Part shown: positions 1-11,036 of the stretch, piece after piece
How positions within the stretch are numbered: the first letter of the stretch is position 1
How the letters are laid out: every line of letters begins with the position of its first letter
NCBI GenBank assembly: GCA_032433765.1
Contig: JAVIAB010000160.1
Span: forward strand, 20,468,115 to 20,532,114
DNA: 64,000 nt
Direction: 5' to 3'
Source of the DNA: Megaustenia siamemsis
Lineage: Eukaryota; Mollusca; Gastropoda; Stylommatophora; Ariophantidae
The notes under the pieces: generated by a model
The model's input: only the letters and a program-made list of their open reading frames with translations
Database searches by the model: none
Told to the model about the DNA's origin: nothing
Position numbers and translations under genes: made by a program

Positions 1-282
1 CTTCCAGAACGTTTTCATTACTCTTATTAGCTGTCAATGGTATTCTCAACATTGTTCTGTAAAACCACATTTCTACAGCCTCCAGTGATTTTCTTGTCTG
101 TTGTCCTATTGTCCATGATTCACATCCATATGTTAAAACTGGTTCTACATAACATTTAAGAACTCTTTTTCTTGTTTCTATTGTCAAAAATGGATTGCAT
201 CGTATCTTCCTCATTTTTTGGAAAGCTGCTTTTGCCTGAGCCATTCTGCATCTCACTTCTGTTGCATACCTACCATCTGAAA
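1..282 (-). pseudogene. LINE family A fragment, reverse-transcriptase C-terminal region, cut by window edge
   Basis: The minus strand reads open for about 94 codons through the region after the RT catalytic core of a non-LTR retrotransposon: EVRCRMAQAKAAFQK, then LTYGCESWTIGQQTRKSLEA, then VEMWFYRTMLRIP. The same protein string recurs on the plus strand at 15421, 31086, 47587 and 57619 and on the minus strand near 45447, so it is an interspersed family. The window edge removes the 3' end. The RTE-like assignment rests on the conserved E-W-YRRMLRI pattern and on the GATG-type tails of the other copies. Confidence 0.8.
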
Positions 283-287
283 TTCTC

Positions 288-505
288 GACATATGATGCC
301 TAAAGAAACAACAGATAAAATGGTTTAGCCACGTGATAAGACAGGCAGATCAAAATACAAGTCTTCAATAAATGTTGTGAGAACATCAGACTCAAGGGCC
401 AACCATGAAAAAGATGGATTGATGGAATATTAGAAACACTAGGAAACATAACAGCAGCAGAGGCCAATAGAAGAGCAAGAGACAATTAGGAAGAGAAGAT
501 AGACA
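288..505 (+). pseudogene. LINE family B fragment, C-terminal end
   Basis: The plus strand resembles the end of family B (IKWFSHVIRQ-like text, then a GNITAAEANRR-like tail), also seen intact on the minus strand at 13877-14188. A stop and small indels break the frame. It abuts a family A fragment of opposite orientation at about 285, so the junction is a rearrangement or nested insertion. Confidence 0.65.
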
Positions 506-740
506 TATATGTCAGACATGTGATGAGAAGAGCTAACGAGAGAATTCCAAAACAGGCTCATCTATGGGAAACACTAGGATAGAGAAAAAGAGGAAGACCC
601 AGAGAGACTTTGAAAAGAACACATATAAGAGAGAAAGATAGGATCCAACATTTCGCCAAGAATAAAGAAGGGTGACACTACAATCCCTATGTGACGTATA
701 ATGGAGGGGGAGGGATCAAGATCAAGAATGACATTACTGA
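506..740 (+). pseudogene. LINE family H C-terminal remnant
   Basis: The plus strand reads VRHVMRRANERIPKQA, a stop, then RKRGRPRETLKRT and RERDRIQHFAK. This is the basic 'H-xxR ... RGRPR-xTWRR' end found in many RTE/BovB-type LINE proteins. At least one stop codon is present. No other copy was recognised in the window. Confidence 0.55.
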
Positions 741-1257
741 CATAGTGCTGATCAATCAATCAGTTAATCAATCAGTCATTTAATCAGTAAATCAATCAGT
801 CAAGCAATTAGTTAAAGCTCTTCAAACCCCATTTTAGAGCATAGGCAATGGGCAAGGTCTCTCCATCCATCCCTATTATTGGACACTTTCTCTTCTTCTC
901 TCCAGTCATAGCTAATATTCATGATTTTTCTTTTAATATTACTGGGCCTCTCTGGCTTTTGCTTTCCCTGTGGGTTCCATGACATGACAGTGTTTGTCTT
1001 TGTATGCTGGCATCAGATTGTAGTGCTGATAATGATAATAGCGCTTATTGTGCTGATAACATTGCTCTAAAATGTGCCAATGGAATACAAATATGGGTAT
1101 CAACACCACCTGTCCAATATGCAAGACAGGTATAAGGCGGTTCTTATTTCTCACTCACACAGTATCTTTAGCTTGGTGGAGGCCTATATTATGACAGACC
1201 TTACTTTAAGAAGTTAGTTTAGATCCATAGATTTGCAACACATTAATACAAAAATAT
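741..1257. other. No gene seen; short ATCAGTCA-type simple repeat at the left
   Basis: Positions 745-815 are a degenerate tetranucleotide run (ATCA/GTCA/GTTA). The rest is unique AT-rich sequence with no coding signal that I can support. Confidence 0.6.
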
Positions 1258-1735
1258 TTGTTGAGAACTTCTTCTTCTTCTTCTTTCCTTCCCCATTTGC
1301 CTTTCAGTATCAAGGGGAGATATAATTTGCGGTCTTTTACTCTTCTGTTGCTGTTATGCTTCCTAGTGCTTCAAATATTCCATAGATCCATCTTTTTCGT
1401 GGTCGACCCTTGGGTCTGGTATTCCCACAACATTTATTGAAGGCTTGTGTTGTGTTTTGATCTTTCTGCCTTGTCTCGTGGCCAGACTATTTTATCTATT
1501 GTTTATTTATATATTCTGTGGTGGGTGTTATTTCTAGGTTTTTTTTTGGTCCGTTCTTCATTTCTGATCTTATCTCTCAATCTGTTTCCTGTCATTTGTC
1601 TAACTCATTTTATATCAGTGGTGGTTATTTTTCTTATTTTTCTTGTTTCTGGGGTCCAGGACTGGTATTGGTAGCACAATGTTGGGATGAAGATTGTATT
1701 GTAGAGTGCTCGTTTTGCCTCTAGAGTTGATAACT
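1258..1735 (-). pseudogene. LINE family B fragment, decayed
   Basis: On the minus strand the sequence follows family B: a KRALYNT start, SWTPETRKIRKITTTDIK, a stop, QMTGNRLRDKIRNEERTKKK, then decayed text to DRKLYLPLILKGK at the 3' end. Stops and frameshifts interrupt it. It aligns along its length with 13859-14232 and with the outer parts of 49090-50070. Confidence 0.75.
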
Positions 1736-1739
1736 ATAA

Positions 1740-2460
1740 TATAAACTATGAGAACAGATTCATCTTAAAGGAAACAAATATAACAAATTTTTTATCATAA
1801 TACATTTTAATTGTGTAAGATTGAAAAAAAAGAACAATTGTATGTTGTATTTGTACATGCAATGTAAACAAGAATAATGTTACTGCAACTATCCGTCCAG
1901 TTAACATCTTTCCATTCCACATCATTTTTGTATAACATAATTTAAAAAAAATATTTAGATAAGTGATAATATAAAATATTCAGTATGAAGACACTCCAAG
2001 CCTGGATCTGCTGAAGATCCGCTGTCTAAGCCAAGACCTTAAGTGTCGTATTTATTTGTTATTGTTCTGTGACTCTATGGCTCTCTTCAGTCTTCAAGCA
2101 TTAAATTTATCTATGACAATTTTTCACAGAAAAATATTTTTAAAAAATCCTCAAAGAGAAAGTTCACAAGCATATGGGATAATAACTAGGGAATTGTACA
2201 AGCAGAGAAAAACAGAATACATAATTATCAGCAAACATTGCATGCATTTTTTTTTCAATGTACAACTAGACAGTAAGAAAGAGACCCAGTACTAACACCA
2301 ACCAGCCCCGAGACGATACTTCCCTTCATCCAATCAGTCATTTTTCTCTGTACATGACACACTTGGAATGGCCAACTATTCTCCTTCTTGAGGAATAATG
2401 AATACCGAGATTCTTCTACATCATTCATTGATCATGAAAAAAACCGATGGTTATGGTTAT
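1740..2460. other. No gene seen
   Basis: AT-rich sequence without repeat structure or a convincing reading frame. A short open stretch near 1980-2050 was not recognised. Confidence 0.5.
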
Positions 2461-2880
2461 AGTTATGGTTAATAAAAGGCCCCGGTATAACTGCAAATGA
2501 ATTAAAATCCATAATTGCTCAACCACCCCGTGCCAGTGGAATCATCTTAATTAAAACTCATCTGATTGAATAATCAAAAAAAGAAAGGCAGTTGCAGTCC
2601 CCATCATAGCAGCAACAGTACACGCCAAAAGACATAAGGCCAAGTGGCACTGAAAGTGAATGCAGCTGAACCGTTCTTCGTCATTCGATATCATCATTCC
2701 TCGTTAGTAATTGAAATATCAAAACACGATCAGGATGAAAAACACAGCTCACGGTGTGCACAGAGCACTAACTCAATATTTCCGGCAGCAAGTAGGACTT
2801 TGAATATGAGGAAACTGCACCAAGGAGCACTTTTCAGACAGACCTAAATGGTTCTTGTCGCCTATCCGCCATATTGACCG
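2461..2880 (+). repeat. Interspersed repeat, ~400 bp, copy 1
   Basis: This block matches 14640-15062 over about 400 bp with scattered differences. Shared text includes AAATCCATAATT, CCAGTGGAATCATC, GCAGTCCCCA-CATAGCAG, CACACGCCAAAAGACA and the final CCTATCCGCCATATT-ACCGG. It has no clear reading frame, no tRNA-like A/B boxes and no terminal inverted repeats, so its class is unknown. Confidence 0.7.
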
Positions 2881-3155
2881 GTATTTTAAAAAAAGGACCA
2901 TATTCTACTCTACTTATAAGCAATGATGAAGGAGAATTAAGGCCTCGGTAGCCTTCTTTGGTTCCCCCTGACGTTGTTTTAGTTACAGCTCTGCTTACTT
3001 GGAACCATTCACAATGTTAATCGGACATTCTATACTTGAAAATGTTTAGTAGAAGAATGAATGGATCTTCACAGTTAATGCTTTTCTATGATAAGCTGTG
3101 ACAAATGTTCGTGGATTTTTGTTTCTTCTTTTTAACTGGCTCTAAAGAGGAATCA
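2881..3155. other. Unique sequence between repeats
   Basis: No gene, repeat or regulatory site could be supported here. It leads directly into the 26-bp array. Confidence 0.5.
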
Positions 3156-4240
3156 GGTTATTGTGGTCATGTGAGGACCTCCATTATTGTAGTCATATGA
3201 GGACCTCCATTATTGTAGTCATGTGAGGACCTCCATTATTGTGGTCATGTGAGGACCTCCATTATTGTAGTCATGTGAGGACCTCCATTATTGTAGTCAT
3301 ATGAGGTCCTCCATTATTGTGGTCATGTGAGGACCTCCATTATTGTGGTCATGTGAGGACCTCCATTATTGTGGTCATGTGAGGACCTCCATTATTGTAG
3401 TCATATGAGGACCTCCATTATTGTAGTCATGTGAGGACCTCCATTATTGTGGTCATGTGAGGACCTCCATTATTGTGGTCATGTGAGGACCTCCATTATT
3501 GTGGTCATGTGAGGACCTCCATTATTGTGGTCATGTGAGGACCTCCATTATTGTGGTCATATGAGGACCTCCATTATTGTGGTCATGTGAGGACCTCCAT
3601 TATTGTAGTCATGTGAGGACCTCCATTATTGTGGTCATGTGAGGACCTCCATTATTGTAGTCATGTGAGGACCTCCATTATTGTAGTCATGTGAGGACCT
3701 CCATTATTGTAGTCATATGAGGACCTCCATTATTGTGGTAATGTGAGGACCTCCATTATTGTGGTCATGTGATGTGAGGACCTCCATTATTGTGGTCATG
3801 TGAGAACCTCCATTATTGTAGTCATATGAGGACCTCCATTATTGTAGTCATGTGAGGACCTCCATTATTGTGGTCATGTGAGGACCTCCATTATTGTGGT
3901 CATGTGAGGACCTCCATTATTGTGGTCATGTGAGGACCTCCATTATTGTGGTCATGTGAGGACCTCCATTATTGTGGTCATGTGAGGACCTCCATTATTG
4001 TGGTCATGTGAGGACCTCCATTATTGTCGTCATATGAGGACCTCCATTATTGTGGTCATGTGAGGACCTCCATTATTGTAGTCATGTGAGGACCTCCATT
4101 ATTGTAGTCATGTGAGGACCTCCATTATTGTAGTCATGTGAGGACCTCCATTATTGTAGTCATATGAGGACCTCCATTATTGTGTTCATGTGAGGACCTC
4201 CATTATTGTAGTCATATGAGGACCTCCAATATTGTGGTAT
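3156..4240. repeat. 26-bp minisatellite, about 41 units
   Basis: Unit GTGAGGACCTCCATTATTGT plus GGTCAT, with GTGGTC/GTAGTC and ATGTG/ATATG variants. It is the first module of the 3156-13065 macrosatellite and runs up to the SINE at 4256. Confidence 0.95.
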
Positions 4241-4255
4241 TATGACAGTAATTAG

Positions 4256-4507
4256 GGAGCCGCGCGAGCTCAGTGGTTGGTAAACTGGACTACAAAGGAC
4301 AAGAGGTCAATTTCGATCCTGATCGTTGGCTTCAGGGTTCACACAGCCTTAAATGGTTATCTTATTTTTTTTCTGAGAAATTAAAGCGGCATGGCTGTAA
4401 TACCGACCACATTTTCCCCAAAAATCATGCGTCGAAGGTCTATAAAAATTATGGTCACTAACACCATATTCCCAATACGTCACTTAGGGCTCTTTACTTT
4501 TATTTTT
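4256..4507 (+). mobile_element. tRNA-derived SINE, macrosatellite copy 1
   Basis: It starts GGAGCCGCGCGAGCTCAGTG (RNA polymerase III A-box region) and carries a mutated B box (TTTCGATCCTG). The body then matches the SINE at 47644: ggttcac-cagccttaaatgg, gtaataccgaccacat, and a final cccaatacgtcactt. The 62-codon open frame inside is a by-product of the SINE and not a gene. The five copies share the same B-box damage, so they were amplified with the satellite and did not transpose separately. Confidence 0.85.
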
Positions 4508-5410
4508 ACTTTAATGTGAAGTTATTCTACTGTAGTACTGTGAAGACCTGCATTACTGTGGTATGAAGAAGTAATTCTACTGGAGTACTGTGAGGACCTG
4601 CATTACTGTGGTATGAAGAAGTAATTCTACTGGAGTACAGTGAGGACCTGCATTACTGTGGTATGAAGAAGTAATTCTACTGGAGTACTGTGAGGACCTG
4701 CATTACTGTGGTATGAAGAAGTAATTCTACTTGAGTACTGTGAGGACCTGCATTACTATGGTATGAAGAAGTAATTCTACCGGAGTACTGAGAGGACCTA
4801 CATTACTGTGGTATGAAGAAGTAATTCTACTGGAGTACTGTGAGGACCTGCATTACTGTGGTATGAAGAAGTAATTCTACTGGAGTACTGTGAGGACCTG
4901 CATTACTGTGGTATGAAGAAGTAATTCTACTTGAGTACTGTGAGGACCTGCATTACTATGGTATGAAGAAGTAATTCTACCGGAGTACTGAGAGGACCTA
5001 CATTACTGTGGTATGAAGAAGTAATTCTACTGGAGTACTGTGAGGACCTGCATTACTGTGGTATGAAGAAGTAATTCTACTGGAGTACTGTGAGGACCTG
5101 CATTACTGTGGTATGAAGAAGTAATTCTACTTGAGTACTGTGAGGACCTGCATTACTATGGTATGAAGAAGTAATTCTACCGGAGTACTGAGAGGACCTA
5201 CATTACTGTGGTATGAAGAAGTAATTCTACTGGAGTACTGTGAGGACCTGCATTACTGTGGTATGAAGAAGTAATTCTACTGGAGTACTGTGAGGACCTG
5301 CATTACTGTGGTATGAAGAAGTAATTCTACTGGAGTACTGTGAGGACCTGCATTACTGTGGTATGAAGAAGTAATTCTACTGAAGTACTGTGAGGACCTC
5401 CATTACTGTA
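4508..5410. repeat. 50-bp minisatellite, about 18 units, with 200-bp higher-order period
   Basis: Unit ATTCTACTGGAGTACTGTGA + GGACCTGCATTACTGTGGTA + TGAAGAAGTA. Variant units beginning CTTGAG recur at 4730, 4930 and 5130, giving a four-unit (200-bp) higher-order repeat. Its core GTGAGGACCT-CATTA-TGTGGT is shared with the 26-bp unit. Confidence 0.95.
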
Positions 5411-5730
5411 GTAGTAAGAATTAATTTTGCTGGATTACTGTGAGGACACACTTTGGTGTTGTCATAGGAAGAGTAATTCTATTGAAGTCCTTTGCATATC
5501 CATGTTACTGTGGTGTTATGAGGAGTAATATTATTCAAGTCATTTGAGGACTTGAATATTTGAGAAGATATGATAATTATGAAAATGTTGAAATGCTAAC
5601 ATGTGCCATTGACAATGGAAGTTGATGTGGCATTTGCAGTACCTTTCCTGATTTCCCACGTTCTGCTGGTGACGTTGAAGTTTGTCCAAACTAGAATTAC
5701 CGTAGTACTAGATCTTCTGTATCAGCAACA
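5411..5730. repeat. Unique linker block of the macrosatellite, copy 1
   Basis: About 320 bp that is not internally repeated but recurs at 8225-8545 and 10715-11037. It ends GATCTTCTGTATCAGCAACA directly before the 27-bp array. No coding signal was seen. Confidence 0.9.
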
Positions 5731-5868
5731 GTGGCTCTCTCAGTGGTATCTTCTATAGTGGTTCTCTCAGTGGTATCTTCTATAGTGGTTCTCTCAGTGG
5801 TATCTTCTACAGAGGTTCTCTCAGTGGTATCTTCTACAATAGTTCTCTCAGTGGTATCTTCTACAATA
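5731..5868. repeat. 27-bp minisatellite, 5 units
   Basis: Short version of the array at 11037-13065 (GTTCTCTCAGTGGTATCTTC + TACAATA). It ends at a junction (TAGTAGAAGAGGACCTCC) back into the 26-bp repeat that is the same at 8656-8670. Confidence 0.9.
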
Positions 5869-6080
5869 GTAGAAGAGGACCTCCATTATTGTGTTCATGT
5901 GAGGACCTCCATTATTGTAGTCATATGAGGACCTCCATTATTGTAGTCATGTGAGGACCTCCATTATTGTGGTCATGTGAGGACCTCCATTATTGTAGTC
6001 ATATGAGGACCTCCATTATTGTGTTCATGTGAGGACCTCCATTATTGTAGTCATATGAGGACCTCCATTATTGTGGTATT
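5869..6080. repeat. 26-bp minisatellite, second block
   Basis: About eight units of the same 26-bp repeat as 3156-4240. Confidence 0.9.
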
Positions 6081-6094
6081 ATGACAGTAATTAG

Positions 6095-6346
6095 GGAGCC
6101 GCGAGAGCTCAGTGGTTGGTAAACTGGACTACAAAGGACAAGAGGTCAATTTCGATCCTGATCGTTGGCTTCAGGGTTCACACAGCCTTAAATGGTTATC
6201 TTATTTTTTTTCTGAGAAATTAAAGCGGCATGGCTGTAATACCGACCACATTTTCCCCAAAAATCATGCGTCGAAGGTGTATAAAAATTATGGTCACTAA
6301 CACCATATTCCCAATACGTCACTTAGGGCTCTTTACTTTTATTTTT
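6095..6346 (+). mobile_element. tRNA-derived SINE, macrosatellite copy 2
   Basis: Near-identical to 4256-4507, with GCGAGAGCTCAG in the A-box region. It sits between the 26-bp and 50-bp arrays as in every cycle. Confidence 0.85.
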
Positions 6347-6349
6347 ACT

Positions 6350-7335
6350 TTAATGTGAAGTTATTCTACTGTAGTACTGTGAAGACCTGCATTACTGTGG
6401 TATGAAGAAGTAATTCTACTGGAGTACTGTGAGGACCTGCATTACTGTGGTATGAAGAAGTAATTCTACTGGAGTACCGTGAGGACCTGCATTACTGTGG
6501 TATGAAGAAGTAATTCTACTGGAGTACTGTGAGGACCTGCATTACTGTGGTATGAAGAAGTAATTCTACTTGAGTACTGTGAGGACCTGCATTACTATGG
6601 TATGAAGAAGTAATTCTACCGGAGTACTGAGAGGACCTACATTACTGTGGTATGAAGAAGTAATTCTACTGGAGTACTGTGAGGACCTGCATTACTGTGG
6701 TATGAAGAAGTAATTCTACTGGAGTACTGTGAGGACCTGCATTACTGTGGTATGAAGAAGTAATTCTACTTGAGTACTGTGAGGACCTGCATTACTATGG
6801 TATGAAGAAGTAATTCTACCGGAGTACTGAGAGGACCTACATTACTGTGGTATGAAGAAGTAATTCTACTGGAGTACTGTGAGGACCTGCATTACTGTGG
6901 TATGAAGAAGTAATTCTACTGGAGTACTGTGAGGACCTGCATTACTGTGGTATGAAGAAGTAATTCTACTTGAGTACTGTGAGGACCTGCATTACTATGG
7001 TATGAAGAAGTAATTCTACCGGAGTACTGAGAGGACCTACATTACTGTGGTATGAAGAAGTAATTCTACTGGAGTACTGTGAGGACCTGCATTACTGTGG
7101 TATGAAGAAGTAATTCTACTGGAGTACTGTGAGGACCTGCATTACTGTGGTATGAAGAAGTAATTCTACTGGAGTACTGTGAGGACCTGCATTACTATGG
7201 TATGAAGAAGTAATTCTACCGGAGTACTGAGAGGACCTACATTACTGTGGTATGAAGAAGTTATTCTACTGGAGTACTGTGAGGACCTGCATTACTATGG
7301 TATGAAGAAGTAATTCTACTGGAGTACTGTGAGGA
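6350..7335. repeat. 50-bp minisatellite, second block
   Basis: About 20 units with the same 200-bp higher-order pattern as 4508-5410. It passes directly into 26-bp units at about 7336, skipping the linker and 27-bp modules. Confidence 0.95.
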
Positions 7336-7460
7336 CCTCCATTATTGTGGTCATGTGAGGACCTCCATTATTGTAGTCATATGAGGACCTCCATTATTGT
7401 GTTCATGTGAGGACCTCCATTATTGTAGTCATATGAGGACCTCCATTATTGTGGTATTAT
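7336..7460. repeat. 26-bp minisatellite, third block
   Basis: About five units. The switch from the 50-bp array occurs inside the shared GTGAGGACCT core. Confidence 0.9.
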
Positions 7461-7472
7461 GACAGTAATTAG

Positions 7473-7724
7473 GGAGCCGCGAGAGCTCAGTGGTTGGTAA
7501 ACTGGACTACAAAGGACAAGAGGTCAATTTCGATCCTGATCGTTGGCTTCAGGGTTCACACAGCCTTAAATGGTTATCTTATTTTTTTTCTGAGAAATTA
7601 AAGCGGCATGGCTGTAATACCGACCACATTTTCCCCAAAAATCATGCGTCGAAGGTGTATAAAAATTATGGTCACTAACACCATATTCCCAATACGTCAC
7701 TTAGGGCTCTTTACTTTTATTTTT
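7473..7724 (+). mobile_element. tRNA-derived SINE, macrosatellite copy 3
   Basis: Same sequence as copy 2 apart from isolated changes, and the same position within the cycle. Confidence 0.85.
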
Positions 7725-7727
7725 ACT

Positions 7728-8224
7728 TTAATGTGAAGTTATTCTACTGTAGTACTGTGAAGACCTGCATTACTGTGGTATGAAGAAGTAATTCTACTGG
7801 AGTACTGTGAGGACCTGCATTACTGTGGTATGAAGAAGTAATTCTACTGGAGTACTGTGAGGACCTGCATTACTGTGGTATGAAGAAGTAATTCTACTTG
7901 AGTACTGTGAGGACCTGCATTACTATGGTATGAAGAAGTAATTCTACCGGAGTACTGAGAGGACCTACATTACTGTGGTATGAAGAAGTTATTCTACTGG
8001 AGTACTGTGAGGACCTGCATTACTGTGGTATGAAGAAGTAATTCTACTGGAGTACTGTGAGGACCTGCATTACTGTGATATGAAGAAGTAATTCTACTGG
8101 AGTACTGTGAGGACCTGCATTACTGTGGTATGAAGAAGTAATTCTACTGGAGTACTGTGAGGACCTGCATTACTGTGGTATGAAGAAGTAATTCTACTGA
8201 AGTACTGTGAGGACCTCCATTACT
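7728..8224. repeat. 50-bp minisatellite, third block
   Basis: About ten units leading into the linker block. Confidence 0.95.
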
Positions 8225-8547
8225 GTAGTAGTAAGAATTAATTTTGCTGGATTACTGTGAGGACACACTTTGGTGTTGTCATAGGAAGAGTAATTCTATT
8301 GAAGTCCTTTGCATATCCATGTTACTGTGGTGTTATGAGGAGTAATATTATTCAAGTCATTTGAGGACTTGAATATTTGAGAAGATATGATAATTATGAA
8401 AATGTTGAAATGCTAACATGTGCCATTGACAATGGAAGTTGATGTGGCATTTGCAGTACCTTTCCTGATTTCCCACGTTCTGCTGGTGACGTTGAAGTTT
8501 GTCCAAACTAGAATTACCGTAGTACTAGATCTTCTGTATCAGCAACA
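8225..8547. repeat. Unique linker block of the macrosatellite, copy 2
   Basis: Essentially identical to 5411-5730. Confidence 0.9.
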
Positions 8548-8870
8548 GTGGCTCTCTCAGTGGTATCTTCTATAGTGGTTCTCTCAGTGGTATCTTCTAT
8601 AGTGGTTCTCTCAGTGGTATCTTCTACAGAGGTTCTCTCAGTGGTATCTTCTACAATAGTAGAAGAGGACCTCCATTATTGTGTTCATGTGAGGACCTCC
8701 ATTATTGTAGTCATATGAGGACCTCCATTATTGTAGTCATGTGAGGACCTCCATTATTGTGGTCATGTGAGGACCTCCATTATTGTAGTCATATGAGGAC
8801 CTCCATTATTGTGTTCATGTGAGGACCTCCATTATTGTAGTCATATGAGGACCTCCATTATTGTGGTATT
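8548..8870. repeat. 27-bp array (4 units) then 26-bp array
   Basis: 27-bp units occupy about 8548-8658, followed by 26-bp units to about 8870, with the same junction sequence as at 5868. Confidence 0.9.
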
Positions 8871-8884
8871 ATGACAGTAATTAG

Positions 8885-9136
8885 GGAGCCGCGAGAGCTC
8901 AGTGGTTGGTAAACTGGACTACAAAGGAAAAGAGGTCAATTTCGATCCTGATCGTTGGCTTCAGGGTTCACACAGCCTTAAATGGTTATCTTATTTTTTT
9001 TCTGAGAAATTAAAGCGGCATGGCTGTAATACCGACCACATTTTCCCCAAAAATCATGCGTCGAAGGTGTATAAAAATTATGGTCACTAACACCATATTC
9101 CCAATACGTCACTTAGGGCTCTTTACTTTTATTTTT
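8885..9136 (+). mobile_element. tRNA-derived SINE, macrosatellite copy 4
   Basis: Same element, with GGAAAAGAGG replacing GGACAAGAGG in the head. Confidence 0.85.
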
Positions 9137-9139
9137 ACT

Positions 9140-9945
9140 TTAATGTGAAGTTATTCTACTGTAGTACTGTGAAGACCTGCATTACTGTGGTATGAAGAAG
9201 TAATTCTACTGGAGTACTGTGAGGACCTGCATTACTGTGGTATGAAGAAGTAATTCTACTGGAGTACCGTGAGGACCTGCATTACTGTGGTATGAAGAAG
9301 TAATTCTACTGGAGTACTGTGAGGACCTGCATTACTGTGGTATGAAGAAGTAATTCTACTTGAGTACTGTGAGGACCTGCATTACTATGGTATGAAGAAG
9401 TAATTCTACCGGAGTACTGAGAGGACCTACATTACTGTGGTATGAAGAAGTAATTCTACTGGAGTACTGTGAGGACCTGCATTACTGTGGTATGAAGAAG
9501 TAATTCTACTGGAGTACTGTGAGGACCTGCATTACTGTGGTATGAAGAAGTAATTCTACTTGAGTACTGTGAGGACCTGCATTACTATGGTATGAAGAAG
9601 TAATTCTACCGGAGTACTGAGAGGACCTACATTACTGTGGTATGAAGAAGTAATTCTACTGGAGTACTGTGAGGACCTGCATTACTGTGGTATGAAGAAG
9701 TAATTCTACTGGAGTACTGTGAGGACCTGCATTACTGTGGTATGAAGAAGTAATTCTACTTGAGTACTGTGAGGACCTGCATTACTATGGTATGAAGAAG
9801 TAATTCTACTGGAGTACTGTGAGGACCTCCATTATTGTGGTCATGTGAGGACCTCCATTATTGTAGTCATATGAGGACCTCCATTATTGTGTTCATGTGA
9901 GGACCTCCATTATTGTAGTCATATGAGGACCTCCATTATTGTGGT
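9140..9945. repeat. 50-bp then 26-bp minisatellite blocks
   Basis: 50-bp units run to about 9826 and 26-bp units from there to about 9945, as at 6350-7460. Confidence 0.95.
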
Positions 9946-9962
9946 ATTATGACAGTAATTAG

Positions 9963-10213
9963 GGAGCCGCGAGAGCTCAGTGGTTGGTAAACTGGACTAC
10001 AAAGGACAAGAGGTCAATTTCGATCCTGATCGTTGGCTTCAGGGTTCACACAGCCTTAAATGGTTATCTTATTTTTTTTTCTGAGAAATTAAAGCGGCAT
10101 GGCTGTAATACCGACCACATTTTCCCCAAAATCATGCGTCGAAGGTGTATAAAAATTATGGTCACTAACACCATATTCCCAATACGTCACTTAGGGCTCT
10201 TTACTTTTATTTT
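9963..10213 (+). mobile_element. tRNA-derived SINE, macrosatellite copy 5
   Basis: Same element with two compensating single-base length changes (an extra T at about 10080 and one fewer A at about 10130), which shift the incidental open frame and show that the frame is not under coding constraint. Confidence 0.85.
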
Positions 10214-10216
10214 TAC

Positions 10217-10714
10217 TTTAATGTGAAGTTATTCTACTGTAGTACTGTGAAGACCTGCATTACTGTGGTATGAAGAAGTAATTCTACTGGAGTACTGTGA
10301 GGACCTGCATTACTGTGGTATGAAGAAGTAATTCTACTGGAGTACCGTGAGGACCTGCATTACTGTGGTATGAAGAAGTAATTCTACTGGAGTACTGTGA
10401 GGACCTGCATTACTGTGGTATGAAGAAGTAATTCTACTGGAGTACCGTGAGGACCTGCATTACTGTGGTATGAAGAAGTAATTCTACTGGAGTACTGTGA
10501 GGACCTGCATTACTGTGGTATGAAGAAGTAATTCTACTGGAGTACTGTGAGGACCTGCATTACTGTGATATGAAGAAGTAATTCTACTGGAGTACTGTGA
10601 GGACCTGCATTACTGTGGTATGAAGAAGTAATTCTACTGGAGTACTGTGAGGACCTGCATTACTGTGGTATGAAGAAGTAATTCTACTGAAGTACTGTGA
10701 GGACCTCCATTACT
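10217..10714. repeat. 50-bp minisatellite, fifth block
   Basis: About ten units leading into the third linker copy. Confidence 0.95.
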
Positions 10715-11036
10715 GTAGTAGTAAGAATTAATTTTGCTGGATTACTGTGAGGACACACTTTGGTGTTGTCATAGGAAGAGTAATTCTATTGAAGTCCTTT
10801 GCATATCCATGTTACTGTGGTGTTATGAGGAGTAATATTATTCAAGTCATTTGAGGACTTGAATATTTGAGAAGATATGATAATTATGAAAATGTTGAAA
10901 TGCTAACATGTGCCATTGACAATGGAAGTTGATGTGGCATTTGCAGTACCTTTCCTGATTTCCCACGTTCTGCTGGTGACGTTGAAGTTTGTCCAAACTA
11001 GAATTACCGTAGTACTAGATCTTCTGTATCAGCAAC
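10715..11036. repeat. Unique linker block of the macrosatellite, copy 3
   Basis: Same block as 5411-5730 and 8225-8547, here followed by the fully expanded 27-bp array. Confidence 0.9.

Noticed and set aside
3156..4240. CRISPR-like array of 26-bp repeats
   Set aside because: There are no unique spacers; the units are directly tandem, and the genome is eukaryotic.
4273..10226. Five near-identical 62-80-codon frames starting MVGKLDYKGQE
   Set aside because: They lie inside the SINE copies of the macrosatellite; copy 5 has a frame-changing indel.
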